The notes: generated from the sequence alone by a model not told the origin. A DNA stretch of 64,000 bases from Arthrobacter sp. 35W (GCF_000482545.1 NZ_KI519454.1:1302001-1366000), one strand, 5' to 3'; shown: positions 52,647-60,902, numbered from the stretch's first letter. Numbers and translations are program-made.

Positions 52647-53161
52647 GGCGTTGCTCCCATCTCATCCAGAACGGCGCGGAGGGCCTTGAGGGCGTAGAAG
52701 GCCCGGGATTTGACCGTTCCCGCTGGGACGTTGAGCTCCCCGGCGGCTTGGACCGCTGTCAGGCGGCGGTAGTGCAGGGCGATGACGACGTCGCGGTGCT
52801 CGGCACTGAGCCGGCCCAGTGCTTCCTCCATCAAGATCTTTGTCAGCAATCCATCCACGTGCTCAACGGTAACCGCCATCTGTTCCAGCTCCTCGGTCTG
52901 TGTCTGCTGTGGCCTGCGCTGCTGCCAGCGGAAGTTGTCGATGACGATGTTTCTGGCCGTCCGGAACAGATAGCTGCGCATGCTGGTGGTGATCCCGGGG
53001 GCCTGTTGCCAGACGCGGAGGATCGTTTCCTGGACAACGTCCTCGGCCGCATCGGGGCTTGAGGTTATGCCCACGACAAAGCGCCGCAGCACCGGGGCGT
53101 GCTCCCGGTAGATCTCTGCGACCAACTCGTCATCCAATGGCATGGACACCCCCGGCATCAT
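52643..53161 (-). CDS. ECF-type RNA polymerase sigma factor (SigK/SigL-like group)
   Basis: 172-aa sigma factor. Region 2 (LRRFVVGITSSPDAAEDVVQ, TILRVWQQA, SYLFRTARNIVIDNFRW) and region 4 (LSAEHRDVVIALHYRRLTAVQAAGELNVPAGTVKSRAFYALKALR) are broken by a short linker, without extra domains. Paired with an RskA-type anti-sigma, as in SigK systems. ATG 53161 was taken; an ATG at 53143 with a GGGGG site is also possible. Its own upstream region carries GAACC-N16-CGTC, probably its own promoter. Confidence 0.9.
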   Translation of the reverse strand: MMPGVSMPLDDELVAEIYREHAPVLRRFVVGITSSPDAAEDVVQETILRVWQQAPGITTSMRSYLFRTARNIVIDNFRWQQRRPQQTQTEELEQMAVTVEHVDGLLTKILMEEALGRLSAEHRDVVIALHYRRLTAVQAAGELNVPAGTVKSRAFYALKALRAVLDEMGATP

Positions 53162-53186
53162 CGTGGACAAGGCTTACCCACCATAA

Positions 53187-53214
53187 GACGCCGGTTGGCT
53201 GCAAATGGTTCACC
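53187..53214 (-). promoter_or_regulatory. ECF-type promoter of the sigma gene
   Basis: On the minus strand GGTGAACCATTT (53214-53203) is followed by CGTC (53190-53187), with 16 bp between GAACC and CGTC. The same GGTGAACCATT occurs in the opposite direction before the lipoprotein gene. Confidence 0.5.
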
Positions 53215-53233
53215 GCAGAAGTCTTCAGCACCG

Positions 53234-53262
53234 GGTGAACCATTCCCACCATTCCCGTCGTC
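53234..53262 (+). promoter_or_regulatory. ECF-type promoter of the COG4315 lipoprotein gene
   Basis: GGTGAACCATT (53234-53244), then CGTC at 53259-53262 (17 bp after GAACC) or 53256-53259 (14 bp). The -35 element is identical over 11 bp with the divergent sigma promoter, so both are likely recognised by the same ECF sigma factor. Confidence 0.5.
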
Positions 53263-53357
53263 GTACTGCACATCGGCCCATTCGCGCCGTGCAGACCCAC
53301 CGCATCGCCCGGCTGATGGCCGGCCGGCGTCGTTGCCACATTGAGGAGCCACATTTC

Positions 53358-53849
53358 ATGAACCTGGACAAGCGTTTGAGCACAGCAATGGCGGTCCTGT
53401 CCCTTGCCGCCCTGGCCCTGACCGGCTGCAGTGGATCGGCGGCGACCGCCCCGTCGGCAACATCTTCCCCGGCTGCCACTGCCGCACCGGCGGACCTCAA
53501 GACGGCGTCGACGGCGCTCGGCAGCATCGTCGTCGACGGCAAGGGCATGGCCGTCTACATCTTCGACAAGGACGTCAAAGACCCGGGCAAGAGCGCCTGT
53601 GCCGGGCCCTGCGTGGGGATCTGGCCTGCCCTGACCACCACCACCGCCACCCCGGTGGTGGACGGCGTGGCGGGAACCGTCGGCGTCATCACAACCGACA
53701 CCGGGGCCAAGCAGGTCACGCTCAACGGAATGCCCCTCTACCGCTACTCCAAGGACTCCGCCCCTGGCGATGTGGCAGGCCAGGGCTTCAACAACATCTG
53801 GTGGGTTCTCAGCCCGGCGGGGGCGAAGATCGGCACCCCCGCCCCGTAG
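53358..53849 (+). CDS. COG4315-type secreted-repeat lipoprotein
   Basis: 163-aa lipoprotein. The signal LSTAMAVLSLAALALTGC has its lipobox Cys at 24, then an Ala/Ser/Thr/Pro-rich linker (25-48). Two copies of the secreted repeat of unknown function follow (about 55-105 and 108-160). The first has YIFDKDVKDPGKSACAGPC, the second LNGMPLYRYSKDSAPGD with FNNIWWVL. The two Cys of SACAGPC may form a disulfide or bind a ligand. Divergent from the ECF sigma/anti-sigma pair, with a matching promoter element, so probably the regulated target. The function of COG4315 is unknown. Confidence 0.87.
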   Translation: MNLDKRLSTAMAVLSLAALALTGCSGSAATAPSATSSPAATAAPADLKTASTALGSIVVDGKGMAVYIFDKDVKDPGKSACAGPCVGIWPALTTTTATPVVDGVAGTVGVITTDTGAKQVTLNGMPLYRYSKDSAPGDVAGQGFNNIWWVLSPAGAKIGTPAP

Positions 53850-53913
53850 GTGCTCCGTGGAGCATCGCGGACTTCCTCTGGTGCGATGAGGCCGGGGGTG
53901 GCACACTCGTCCA

Positions 53914-55161
53914 ATGGCCGATCCGTTTGCTGCCCCCACCCGCCACCCCGGTGCGCGCGCTGCGATGTTTGTTGATTTCGACAACGTGTACACCGGGCTT
54001 CAGTCGCTGGACCCGTCCGCTGCCGAGCGGTTCGCCACCGATCCAGGGGCATGGGTGGCGGCCATCGCGGCGGCGGACGGCGGAGCAGGCGGCGGCCGCC
54101 GGTTCCTGATCAGGAATTGCTACCTGAACCCATCCGTCTACTCCAAGTACAGACTGTTCTGGACGCGCGCCGGGTTCCGGGTCATGGACTGCCCCTCGCT
54201 GACCCAGCAGGGAAAGAGCAGCACCGACATCAACCTCGTTTTGGACGCGATGGACGTGCTCGGTGGCAGGACGGATATCGACGAGTTCTTCATCGCGTCC
54301 GCCGACGCCGACTTCACCTCCCTGGTCCAGCGGTTCCGGGCTGCAGACCGCAGGACGACGGTGATCGTTGCCGGTGCGGTTGCGGCTGCCTACCGCGAGA
54401 TGGCAGACACCGTCATCCAGTCATTTGAGCTGCTCGCCATGCTGGCCGGGGCGGCGAGTGCCGCCGCGCCGCCAGCCAACGTTCCGGGGCCGATTGCCCT
54501 GGTGCCCGGAGGGGTGGGCATGCACTCGGCGGGCGTGCTTGCCGTCCTGGATTTCGTCGTGAACGCGCCGGGGCCCGTCAAAGGTGCCCTCGTGGCCCAC
54601 CGCGCTCTGGTGGCCGAGCCCTCTTTGGGCAACGACTGGGCCGGGCACGGAAAGTTCGGCGCGTGGATATCCCAGATTGGCGAACGCATCCAGTATTCGT
54701 CCCGGCCGGCTCCCGGCTGGGTGTGGGATGCGAAGCGGTTCTCCCAGCAAGACCTTCCGCTGGAGGCGGCCGCCGTCCCCGCCGTCGAAGAACAGGTCCC
54801 GAGGGTGACGGACGTTCCTGCGTTGTCCACCGCGCAGTACAGGCAAGTGTTCCTGGCCATGGAGTCGAAGCTTCGACTGACAACCAATCGCAACGAGCTC
54901 GCAAAGATGGTCAGGGACGCATGCGTTGCATCGGGCGCGGCCGTCTCCCGAAGTGCCGTCAATTTTGTCATCCAGGGCTTGATCTACGTGGCGGGAGCGC
55001 TGAACGGAGAGGCGACGGCGCGGGAATTGGCCACCGCCTGGACGCAGAATGTTGAGGCGATCTGCAGCGTGACCGGCATGGAGTTCAACGACGAGGAACT
55101 CAGTGCTCTGCGGCATTGGGCGGGCGGCGGCCTGCTTGACGCTGAACCGTCCGGCACCTAG
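53914..55161 (+). CDS. NYN-domain putative ribonuclease with OST-HTH/LOTUS-like C-terminal part
   Basis: 415-aa cytoplasmic protein. The N-terminal NYN (PIN-like) domain (about 15-175) has acidic catalytic positions in FVDFDNVYTGL (Asp21, Asp23), SSTDINLVLDAMD and ASADADF, matching metal-dependent RNases. After a linker, about 205-285 (GVLAVLDFVVNAPGPV ... WDAKRF) and about 315-395 resemble winged-helix RNA-binding repeats of the OST-HTH/LOTUS kind; this second assignment is weaker. The start at ATG 53914 has no good ribosome site. It overlaps the 3' end of the convergent heparinase gene by 4 bp (CTAG). Confidence 0.83.
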   Translation: MADPFAAPTRHPGARAAMFVDFDNVYTGLQSLDPSAAERFATDPGAWVAAIAAADGGAGGGRRFLIRNCYLNPSVYSKYRLFWTRAGFRVMDCPSLTQQGKSSTDINLVLDAMDVLGGRTDIDEFFIASADADFTSLVQRFRAADRRTTVIVAGAVAAAYREMADTVIQSFELLAMLAGAASAAAPPANVPGPIALVPGGVGMHSAGVLAVLDFVVNAPGPVKGALVAHRALVAEPSLGNDWAGHGKFGAWISQIGERIQYSSRPAPGWVWDAKRFSQQDLPLEAAAVPAVEEQVPRVTDVPALSTAQYRQVFLAMESKLRLTTNRNELAKMVRDACVASGAAVSRSAVNFVIQGLIYVAGALNGEATARELATAWTQNVEAICSVTGMEFNDEELSALRHWAGGGLLDAEPSGT

Positions 55162-57074
55162 CGTCCGCCTAGGTCCCCAAGCAAACGATCCGTTCGGGTC
55201 AGTTGCGAGGAGGCGCGGCCGACTTCCGACACCGTCAGTTCGTGGCTGCCGCTGGATTGGCGCCCAGGGATGGGACGGATCACTGCGCGGTGCACGAAGG
55301 GCCCCCACACCGGGAGCAGTAGCGCATCCTCGACGGGAATCCGCTCGAAGCTGGCCTCCCAGCCGTCCGAGTGGCCAATGACAGCGCCACCCACGCTGAA
55401 GCCGGCCGCCGAGATCCGGTGCGGTTCCTGGGCCAGCATCAGGACGATTTCGGGATTGACGTTGGGTCCCTGCCAGGAATCGGCGATCCGGATCTGGGCG
55501 CGGACACGGTCCAAGTGGGCAATGCGGTGCCAGGAATCCAGTCCTGCAACGTCCCCATAGGCCTGCTCGAGGTTCATGGACAGCCCGGTGGAATCCGCCG
55601 GTTCGCCGTGGCCAATGCCCCAAGCGTCCACTTCGGTTGCGGCGAAGGCATGGCCGGGCTGCTGCTCGTGGCCGTTGATGATCGGAACATTGTGGAACGA
55701 GCTGCGCATGGTCCAAATGGAGTAGCGCCTGTCGGGCTCGAAGGTCTCCTTCCGATACGTCTCCACGCCGATGTCAATGATGACTGGCATACCGTTGGCG
55801 AACACGGTGAAGGAACCGGCGTCGTTGTGGTTGTGGCTGACGCCGTTGTCTCCGCCCTTGACGGCCAGGAAGAGGCCCTCGCTGCTTCCAGCCCGTTCAC
55901 GGGCGCAGAGCACACCGGTGCTGGGCAGGTAGGTGGCGGCCGGATAGGGGAGGTCCGGGGCAGTAGGGGACCCGGGTGCCATCCACTCGGGATCCAGCAG
56001 TTCCAGGACCATCCGGTGGAAGTTGCGCCCGCTGGGTGCCGGCAGCGTCCAGCGCTCCGGATCGCGTTGGCCAGCCACGCTCCCCATGGACCAGGCGAAG
56101 AGGGCGGCGTCGCCGTCGCCCACGGCCGCCGCGTAGCGCAGGGCCGTGTGGAAACGCACGGCCGTTTCGATGTGCGGGGAGGCATCACCAAAGTTGACCT
56201 GCCAGTGTTCGTGGATCTGCATCTGGTGCGGGTACTTGCCCATGGCCGCGACCAGGGGTGCCGCCAGCCGGTCCACCGCTGCACCGGTGAGGGCGCCGGC
56301 GAAGTCCAGTGCCTCATAGAGGGTCAGTGCGGCAACCCACCAATACGTCGCACCCTCCTCGCAGGCGCCGTCCGGCCCATAGCCGGCGCAGAAGTTGTCC
56401 AGAACGGGCAGCGCCGTTTCCACTGCTGCCGCCTGCTCTTCAGCGGTGCCGACCACCAGAAAGCAGGCCAGCGCGTTGGCCGTGATCCATGGAGCCCAGT
56501 TGTTGGGCGGGGCAGCGGGGGAGCCAAACCAGTAGTGGGTCCTGCCGGTGAAGGGTGCCAGGACGCGCCGCCGGACCTCCCGGTGGACCCTCTGCAGCAC
56601 GCTGGGCTGGGATGCCTGCCAGCGCTCCGCCAGCAGGGAGGCGGACCAGGCAAGAAGCGCACCTGTGACTCCGGCGTCAAGGTCCAGGACCGGGGCGTCG
56701 GCGTCGGGCAGCTCGCGGGAATTGTCGACGGCGCCGCTGGGGTAGTGGGCCGGCAGGCACCACGACGTGAGCTCGCAGAGCGTCCAGGCATCGTCGGCGG
56801 CAATCCGCGCCCACTGCGCTGTTTCGCCGTCATCCTGCGACAGGCAGGCGGCCAGCGCCGACGTCGACAGGCGGTCCTGCAGGGCCGTGAGCCGTGATTC
56901 CCAGCCGATGCGGTTGCCGGTGAGGCCGTACTGCATCCATTCACCGGCCGTCGGCAGAACGGCGGGAGCGGCATGGAGGCGCTCAGCCTCGTGCAATACG
57001 GTGGCGGCGACCCTAGGGTCCACACTCTGCCATGCGGAATCTTTAGCGGGCGGCAGGCCTGGAGATATGGTCAC
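55158..57074 (-). CDS. Heparinase II/III-like polysaccharide lyase family protein
   Basis: 638-aa protein with an (alpha/alpha) toroid (about 30-350) and beta-sandwich (about 380-630). The conserved heparinase II/III motif SHNHNDAGSFTVFANG and the YSIWTMRSSFHN block are present; His and Tyr candidates of the lyase site lie in these and in HEHWQVNFGD. No signal peptide, unlike extracellular lyases, suggesting action on imported oligosaccharides. GTG 57074 was chosen because AAGGAG lies 8 bp upstream, shorter than the GTG 57122 form. No transporter or other lyase is adjacent, so substrate is unknown. Confidence 0.83.
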   Translation of the reverse strand: MTISPGLPPAKDSAWQSVDPRVAATVLHEAERLHAAPAVLPTAGEWMQYGLTGNRIGWESRLTALQDRLSTSALAACLSQDDGETAQWARIAADDAWTLCELTSWCLPAHYPSGAVDNSRELPDADAPVLDLDAGVTGALLAWSASLLAERWQASQPSVLQRVHREVRRRVLAPFTGRTHYWFGSPAAPPNNWAPWITANALACFLVVGTAEEQAAAVETALPVLDNFCAGYGPDGACEEGATYWWVAALTLYEALDFAGALTGAAVDRLAAPLVAAMGKYPHQMQIHEHWQVNFGDASPHIETAVRFHTALRYAAAVGDGDAALFAWSMGSVAGQRDPERWTLPAPSGRNFHRMVLELLDPEWMAPGSPTAPDLPYPAATYLPSTGVLCARERAGSSEGLFLAVKGGDNGVSHNHNDAGSFTVFANGMPVIIDIGVETYRKETFEPDRRYSIWTMRSSFHNVPIINGHEQQPGHAFAATEVDAWGIGHGEPADSTGLSMNLEQAYGDVAGLDSWHRIAHLDRVRAQIRIADSWQGPNVNPEIVLMLAQEPHRISAAGFSVGGAVIGHSDGWEASFERIPVEDALLLPVWGPFVHRAVIRPIPGRQSSGSHELTVSEVGRASSQLTRTDRLLGDLGGR

Positions 57075-57306
57075 GAGGGGAGCTCCTTGGGGAGGGACGG
57101 GGCGCAGGGCGGAACTGCCCACAGAGTACCGATGTGATTCTTCGTGGTCGAAATAGGTCCGAAATACTCACTGATAGATCATCCAAGGAACGCTTGCTGT
57201 GCTGTCGCTCACAGTAGGCCCAGTCCGGGGTGCATCGTCGCATAGGGTGGATGCCGCTGCCCCAATGACGAGGTGGCTGGGAAACACTCAAAGAAAGCAA
57301 TGGCGC
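57075..57306. other. Divergent intergenic region upstream of the heparinase-like gene
   Basis: 232 bp with no credible ORF apart from a short 5' extension of the next gene. It should contain both divergent promoters. I see no clear dyad. Confidence 0.4.
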
Positions 57307-57498
57307 ATGAACTTTGAATCGCACTCAATGACCCTGAAGATCTGGGACCACTCCACGATCGACCACACCTTGGAAACTGCCATCACCCAGGTGGCCTCCC
57401 GGACCAATGCCGCCAAAGAGCACGTCAGGGTCACCCGAAGTGGACCGAATGTGTTTACGGTCAGCGTGGCCGACGAGGGCCTGGCCCACCTCGGCTAG
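57307..57498 (+). CDS. Small hypothetical protein (63 aa)
   Basis: Begins MNFESHSMTLKIWDHSTIDHTL and ends TVSVADEGLAHLG. No signal, membrane segment or known domain. Composition is polar with alternating beta-strand-like segments (VRVTRSGPNVFTVSVAD). The ATG at 57307 has only a weak AAAGAAAG site; a longer in-frame form starts at 57199. A clear hairpin terminator follows at 57522, which supports it being a real transcription unit. Confidence 0.6.
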   Translation: MNFESHSMTLKIWDHSTIDHTLETAITQVASRTNAAKEHVRVTRSGPNVFTVSVADEGLAHLG

Positions 57499-57521
57499 AA
57501 CTTCCACCCGAACGCGTGGCC

Positions 57522-57557
57522 AAAGTGCCGCTGCAACTGTCGTTGCGGCGGCACTTT
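57522..57557 (+). terminator. Terminator after the small hypothetical gene
   Basis: 15-bp stem AAAGTGCCGCTGCAA / TTGCGGCGGCACTTT (one G-T pair), 6-nt loop, followed by CATATTT. Confidence 0.7.
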
Positions 57558-57678
57558 CATATTTCCCGGCTTTCACAGGCCATGGACAGACTCCGGACAG
57601 GCCGCACCTATCTTGATCCTGAAATGTTGTCGATGAAGCTGGTGAAAACCGCCGGCCGAAACGCGAGGAGACGATACG

Positions 57679-58209
57679 TTGCCAATCAAGAGGAACATCA
57701 CACTCGGAATTTCAGCCACAGTGGTGGCTCTGGGCATTGGTCTGGGCGCCACGAGCATGGCCTCCGCGGCCACCACACCAGCCCCCACGCCAAGCGCCAG
57801 CTCCACCGCGGCCACTGATGCGCCCGGCAGCCATGGCAAGCGCGGCGGCGAGCGTGGCGACATCGCTGCCGACCTTGCCACGAAGCTCGGCGTCGACGAA
57901 GCCCAGGTCACAGCGGCATTGAAGACCTTCCGTGACGCCAACAAGCCCACCGAGAAGCCTGCGGAAGGCACCAAGCCGGACCGTGCCGCCATGGAGGCGG
58001 CGCTGGCCAAGTCCCTGGCGGCCACACTGGGCATTGACGAAGCCAAGGTCACAGCGGCCTTGGCGGAGATCCACACGGCGGAGCAGGCCGACCGCGCCGC
58101 CGAGCTGAAGACCAGGCTGGACAAGGCCGTGTCCGCCGGCACGCTGACGCAGGCCGAGGCCGACGCCGTGGCGAAGGCCGCAGAGAGGGGCGTGATTAGT
58201 GGCCGCTGA
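57679..58209 (+). CDS. Secreted alanine-rich protein with two helical repeats
   Basis: 176-aa exported protein. TTG start with GAGGAG 8 bp upstream, then a Sec signal (IKRNITLGISATVVALGIGLGATSMASA, cleavage after about 31). A Pro/Thr/Ser/Ala linker leads to two similar helical units: LATKLGVDEAQVTAALKTF at about 70-88 and LAATLGIDEAKVTAALAEI at about 113-131. Then comes a SAGTLTQAEADAVAKAAERG tail. The pattern recalls DUF2680-type or small heat-resistant secreted proteins, but I do not recognise a specific family. Followed by a 16-bp terminator. Confidence 0.75.
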   Translation: MPIKRNITLGISATVVALGIGLGATSMASAATTPAPTPSASSTAATDAPGSHGKRGGERGDIAADLATKLGVDEAQVTAALKTFRDANKPTEKPAEGTKPDRAAMEAALAKSLAATLGIDEAKVTAALAEIHTAEQADRAAELKTRLDKAVSAGTLTQAEADAVAKAAERGVISGR

Positions 58210-58247
58210 CATTTGATGTGACAGCCCCACTGCGGGGGCGCAATGGG

Positions 58248-58282
58248 AGAGGATCCCCGGGGCATTGCCCCGGGGATCCTCT
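58248..58282 (+). terminator. Strong hairpin terminator after the secreted repeat protein
   Basis: Perfect 15-bp arms AGAGGATCCCCGGGG / CCCCGGGGATCCTCT, extendable by one G-C pair to leave a 3-nt ATT loop. It lies 39 bp after the stop. Confidence 0.75.
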
Positions 58283-58330
58283 GCTGTGCGGGTGCAGCGG
58301 TACGATCTCCCTTAGTCGAAAGGGGCCGCC

Positions 58331-59344
58331 ATGGCAGGGACAGTATTGGTGACGGGAGGCACGGGCTTCGTCGCCGGCTGGTGCATCGTCGAGCTCCTGA
58401 ACCGGGGCTATCAGGTGCGCACCACCATCCGCAGCCCCGGCCGCATCCAGGCCGTCACTGCAGCCGTTGCGGCGGAGGCACAGACGGACCGGATGGGCTT
58501 TGCCACTGCGGATCTGACCTCCGACGACGGCTGGGCCGAGGCGGTGGCGGGTTGCGACTACGTGTTGCATGTTGCCTCCCCGCTGGGTGAAGAAAACCCG
58601 CGCAATGCCGATGATTTGATCATTCCCGCCCGGGATGGGGCACTGAGGGTGCTCCGGGCTGCCACGTCAGCTGGGGTCAAGCGCGTGGTGGTGACCTCTG
58701 CGGCCAACGCGGCAAGTCCAAATTCGTACACCGACGAGGGGGTCACGGACGAGACGCTGTGGACCATTGACAGCCCCTCGCTGCCGGCCTATCGGCGGTC
58801 GAAGACCCTTGCGGAGAGGGCAGCATGGGACTTCATGAAGGAGTACGAGGGATCCACCACCCTGGCAACGGTGCTGCCGGGTGCTGTGTTCGGTCCGATC
58901 CTCTCGCCGGAGAACCTTGGCTCGGTGCGCATCATCGCCAGAATGATGGAAGGAAGGATGCCCGGGCTGCCGAAGATCGGCCTGGAGGTTGTCGATGTCC
59001 GGGACCTCGCGGACCTGCACATCCGCGCGATGACCTCGCCCGAGGCTGGTGGTGAACGCTTTCTGGGAACCGGCGAGTTTGTCTGGATGCGCGACATTGC
59101 CGAGGCGCTGCGGTCGTCACTGGGCGACCGCGCAGCCAAGGTGCCCACCCGTGAACTGCCCAATCTGGTGGTGCGCGCCGCGGCGCTCTTCGATCCGGGG
59201 CTGCGCGCCATCGCCGTCTCGCTGGGCCGGCGGAACCGGCACACCACCGACAAGGCGCAGCGGATCCTCGGCTGGACGCCGCGGCCAGCGGCCGAGACTG
59301 TTGCCGGCTGCGCCGCCAGCCTTCTTGAACGCGGCGTTCTGTAG
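58331..59344 (+). CDS. NAD(P)-dependent aldehyde/dihydroflavonol-4-reductase-like SDR
   Basis: 337-aa extended SDR. VLVTGGTGFVAGW at 5-17, Arg-rich RTTIRSPGRI for NADP, VLHVASPLGEENPRN, Ser of VVVTSAANAA and catalytic YRRSK (Tyr about 157). The DFR/anthocyanidin-reductase shape and the VLPGAVFGP loop point to reduction of aldehydes or ketones, often with aromatic substrates. ATG 58331 after GGGG. Monocistronic or leading into the VOC gene. Confidence 0.87.
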   Translation: MAGTVLVTGGTGFVAGWCIVELLNRGYQVRTTIRSPGRIQAVTAAVAAEAQTDRMGFATADLTSDDGWAEAVAGCDYVLHVASPLGEENPRNADDLIIPARDGALRVLRAATSAGVKRVVVTSAANAASPNSYTDEGVTDETLWTIDSPSLPAYRRSKTLAERAAWDFMKEYEGSTTLATVLPGAVFGPILSPENLGSVRIIARMMEGRMPGLPKIGLEVVDVRDLADLHIRAMTSPEAGGERFLGTGEFVWMRDIAEALRSSLGDRAAKVPTRELPNLVVRAAALFDPGLRAIAVSLGRRNRHTTDKAQRILGWTPRPAAETVAGCAASLLERGVL

Positions 59345-59447
59345 ACCTCTGCGGCATTCATTCACAACCCCGAAGCCGACGACCGCAAAGACGTTTCACC
59401 GTGGATGGTTGGGGTACTGCCGCCCGCCCCCGGGCTATTGTGGTGCC

Positions 59448-59864
59448 ATGCCGAGCAGAATATCGTCGATTGCCATCGACGCCATCGAGCCGCGGGTGGT
59501 TGCCGACTTCTGGTGCGCGGTCCTTGGCTGGCGCATCATCGAGGAAGACGGCGATGGGATCAGCATTGCCCCGCCCGACGGCGACTGGCCGACGATCGAC
59601 GTCTTCGCCGTGCCCGAGCGCAAGACCGTCAAGAACCGGCTGCACTTCGACGTGCGGGCGGACGGCGTGTCCACCTCCGAGGAGCTCGAGCGCCTGCTCG
59701 CCCTGGGTGCGCGGCGCACGGACGTGGGCCAGGGTGAGGACGCCAGCTGGGTGGTCCTCAGCGATCCAGAGGGCAACGAGTTCTGCCTGCTCTCCCGCAC
59801 AGTCCAGGTGGTGGAGGCCGAGGAACGGGCGCAGCTGGGGCCTGCAGGCCCCGCGCCAGCCTAA
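59448..59864 (+). CDS. VOC-superfamily (glyoxalase-like) protein
   Basis: 138-aa protein with one glyoxalase_6-like unit: DAIEPRVVADFWCAVLGWRI at 9-28, then a DVFAVPERKTVKNRLHFDVRA strand pair broken by a turn, VGQGEDASWVVLSDPEGNEFCLL. Likely dimeric and metal-linked or a simple binding protein. ATG 59448 has no ribosome site but TATTGT lies 6 bp upstream, so a leaderless transcript is probable. An in-frame upstream reading is only an overlap with the SDR gene. Confidence 0.85.
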   Translation: MPSRISSIAIDAIEPRVVADFWCAVLGWRIIEEDGDGISIAPPDGDWPTIDVFAVPERKTVKNRLHFDVRADGVSTSEELERLLALGARRTDVGQGEDASWVVLSDPEGNEFCLLSRTVQVVEAEERAQLGPAGPAPA

Positions 59865-59888
59865 ACCTTCGATAATTCGATGATGATT

Positions 59889-59904
59889 GTTTAGTGCGCT
59901 AAAC
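59889..59904. promoter_or_regulatory. Dyad GTTTAG-TGCG-CTAAAC in an AT-rich patch
   Basis: Perfect 6-bp arms within 59862-59910, which also has two copies of CTAAACCTTCG. It lies 25 bp after the VOC stop. It may be a terminator or an operator; the interval 59865-60141 holds no gene. Confidence 0.35.
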
Positions 59905-60070
59905 CTTCGTTGTCCGGCGCGATGCGTGTCCCGGCTTTGAATTCCCATGCCTCTGCGCATGCGGCGCCGAGACCCGCTGGTAGACCGGCGCCAGGAAGGA
60001 CAGCGGTGCCCGCAATGAAACCTGTGTCGCCTACCTGGCGAAGAGTCCTGAAATCACCGCAAGGGACCAT

Positions 60071-60124
60071 TTGCGCCGCCGCTATTCAGTGCTACTATCT
60101 AGTGGTAGTCAGCAACACTGACTA
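60071..60124 (+). promoter_or_regulatory. Promoter and operator of the padR-ABC operon
   Basis: TTGCGC (60071-60076), 16-bp spacer and TACTAT (60093-60098) form a candidate promoter. Immediately downstream, TAGTCAG-CAACA-CTGACTA (60106-60124) is a perfect 7-bp dyad ending before the AAAGGAGAGG ribosome site, and an ACTA...TAGT repeat overlaps the -10. PadR proteins commonly repress their own operon from such sites. Confidence 0.55.
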
Positions 60125-60141
60125 GCGAAAGGAGAGGTTCC

Positions 60142-60510
60142 ATGGGCAAGCAGATGACCGAGATGCTTAAGGGCACGCTCGAGGGAATCGTCCTTGCAAC
60201 GCTGGCCGTCCAGCCGGCCTACGGGTACGAGATCACAGCGCGGCTGCGGGAACAGGGCTTCTCCGACATAGTCGAAGGCACTGTCTATGCCCTGTTGATC
60301 AGGATCGAGCAGCGCGGACTCGTCGACGTCGAAAAGGTCCCCTCGGAGAAGGGGCCGCCGCGCAAGGTCTACTCGCTGAACGCGCAGGGTGGCGACTACC
60401 TCGAGGAGTTCTGGAAGTCGTGGGGCTTCCTCGCGGAACGGATTGAACAGCTCCACCACCAGCTGGAACAGCCTGGACACAGCAACAACACACCAAACGA
60501 AGGAGAGTAG
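60142..60510 (+). CDS. PadR-family transcriptional regulator
   Basis: 122-aa winged-helix regulator: MLKGTLEGIVLATLAVQPAYGYEI, the wing block EGTVYALLIRIEQRGLVDVEK, and PPRKVYSLNAQGGDYL. The C-terminal helix (SWGFLAERIEQLHHQLEQ) is for dimerisation. Start ATG 60142 behind a strong AAAGGAGAGG. It is 2 bp from the DUF1048 gene and controls a drug-type ABC exporter operon. Confidence 0.92.
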   Translation: MGKQMTEMLKGTLEGIVLATLAVQPAYGYEITARLREQGFSDIVEGTVYALLIRIEQRGLVDVEKVPSEKGPPRKVYSLNAQGGDYLEEFWKSWGFLAERIEQLHHQLEQPGHSNNTPNEGE

Positions 60511-60512
60511 CC

Positions 60513-60878
60513 ATGGCAGCAAAGTGGATCGAGGCCCTTACGGGTTCACTCGAGCAGAAGAAGCAGTACAAGGCGTACAAGGCGCGCATCGAGGCCCTCC
60601 CCGAGCCGTACCGTGCCGCCGCGAAGGCCTTCGAGCGGTACTTCATGTACTACGGAGGCATCACTGACGGGGACACCCTCGTCACCATGTTCAGCGACTT
60701 CGCCGACCTGTGGGAGCGTGCCGCAATCGACGGGACGCCGATCCGCGCCATCGCCGGCGGCAATCCGGTGGAGTTCGCCGAGGACTTTGCCCGGGCCTAC
60801 GACGGCAAGCAGTGGATCGACAAGGAGCGCAAGCGCCTCGCCGACGCCATTGACGAAGCCGCCGCGGGCCAGGCGTGA
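60513..60878 (+). CDS. DUF1048 family protein
   Basis: 121-aa soluble helical protein: KKQYKAYKARIEALPEPYRA, MYYGGITDGDTLVTMF and the block NPVEFAEDFARAYDGKQWIDKERKRL. DUF1048 genes almost always follow padR and precede an ABC exporter, so it probably modulates one of them. No membrane segment. Mechanism unknown. Confidence 0.88.
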   Translation: MAAKWIEALTGSLEQKKQYKAYKARIEALPEPYRAAAKAFERYFMYYGGITDGDTLVTMFSDFADLWERAAIDGTPIRAIAGGNPVEFAEDFARAYDGKQWIDKERKRLADAIDEAAAGQA

Positions 60879-60902
60879 CAACGACGGAACGGAGAAACGT
60901 AG

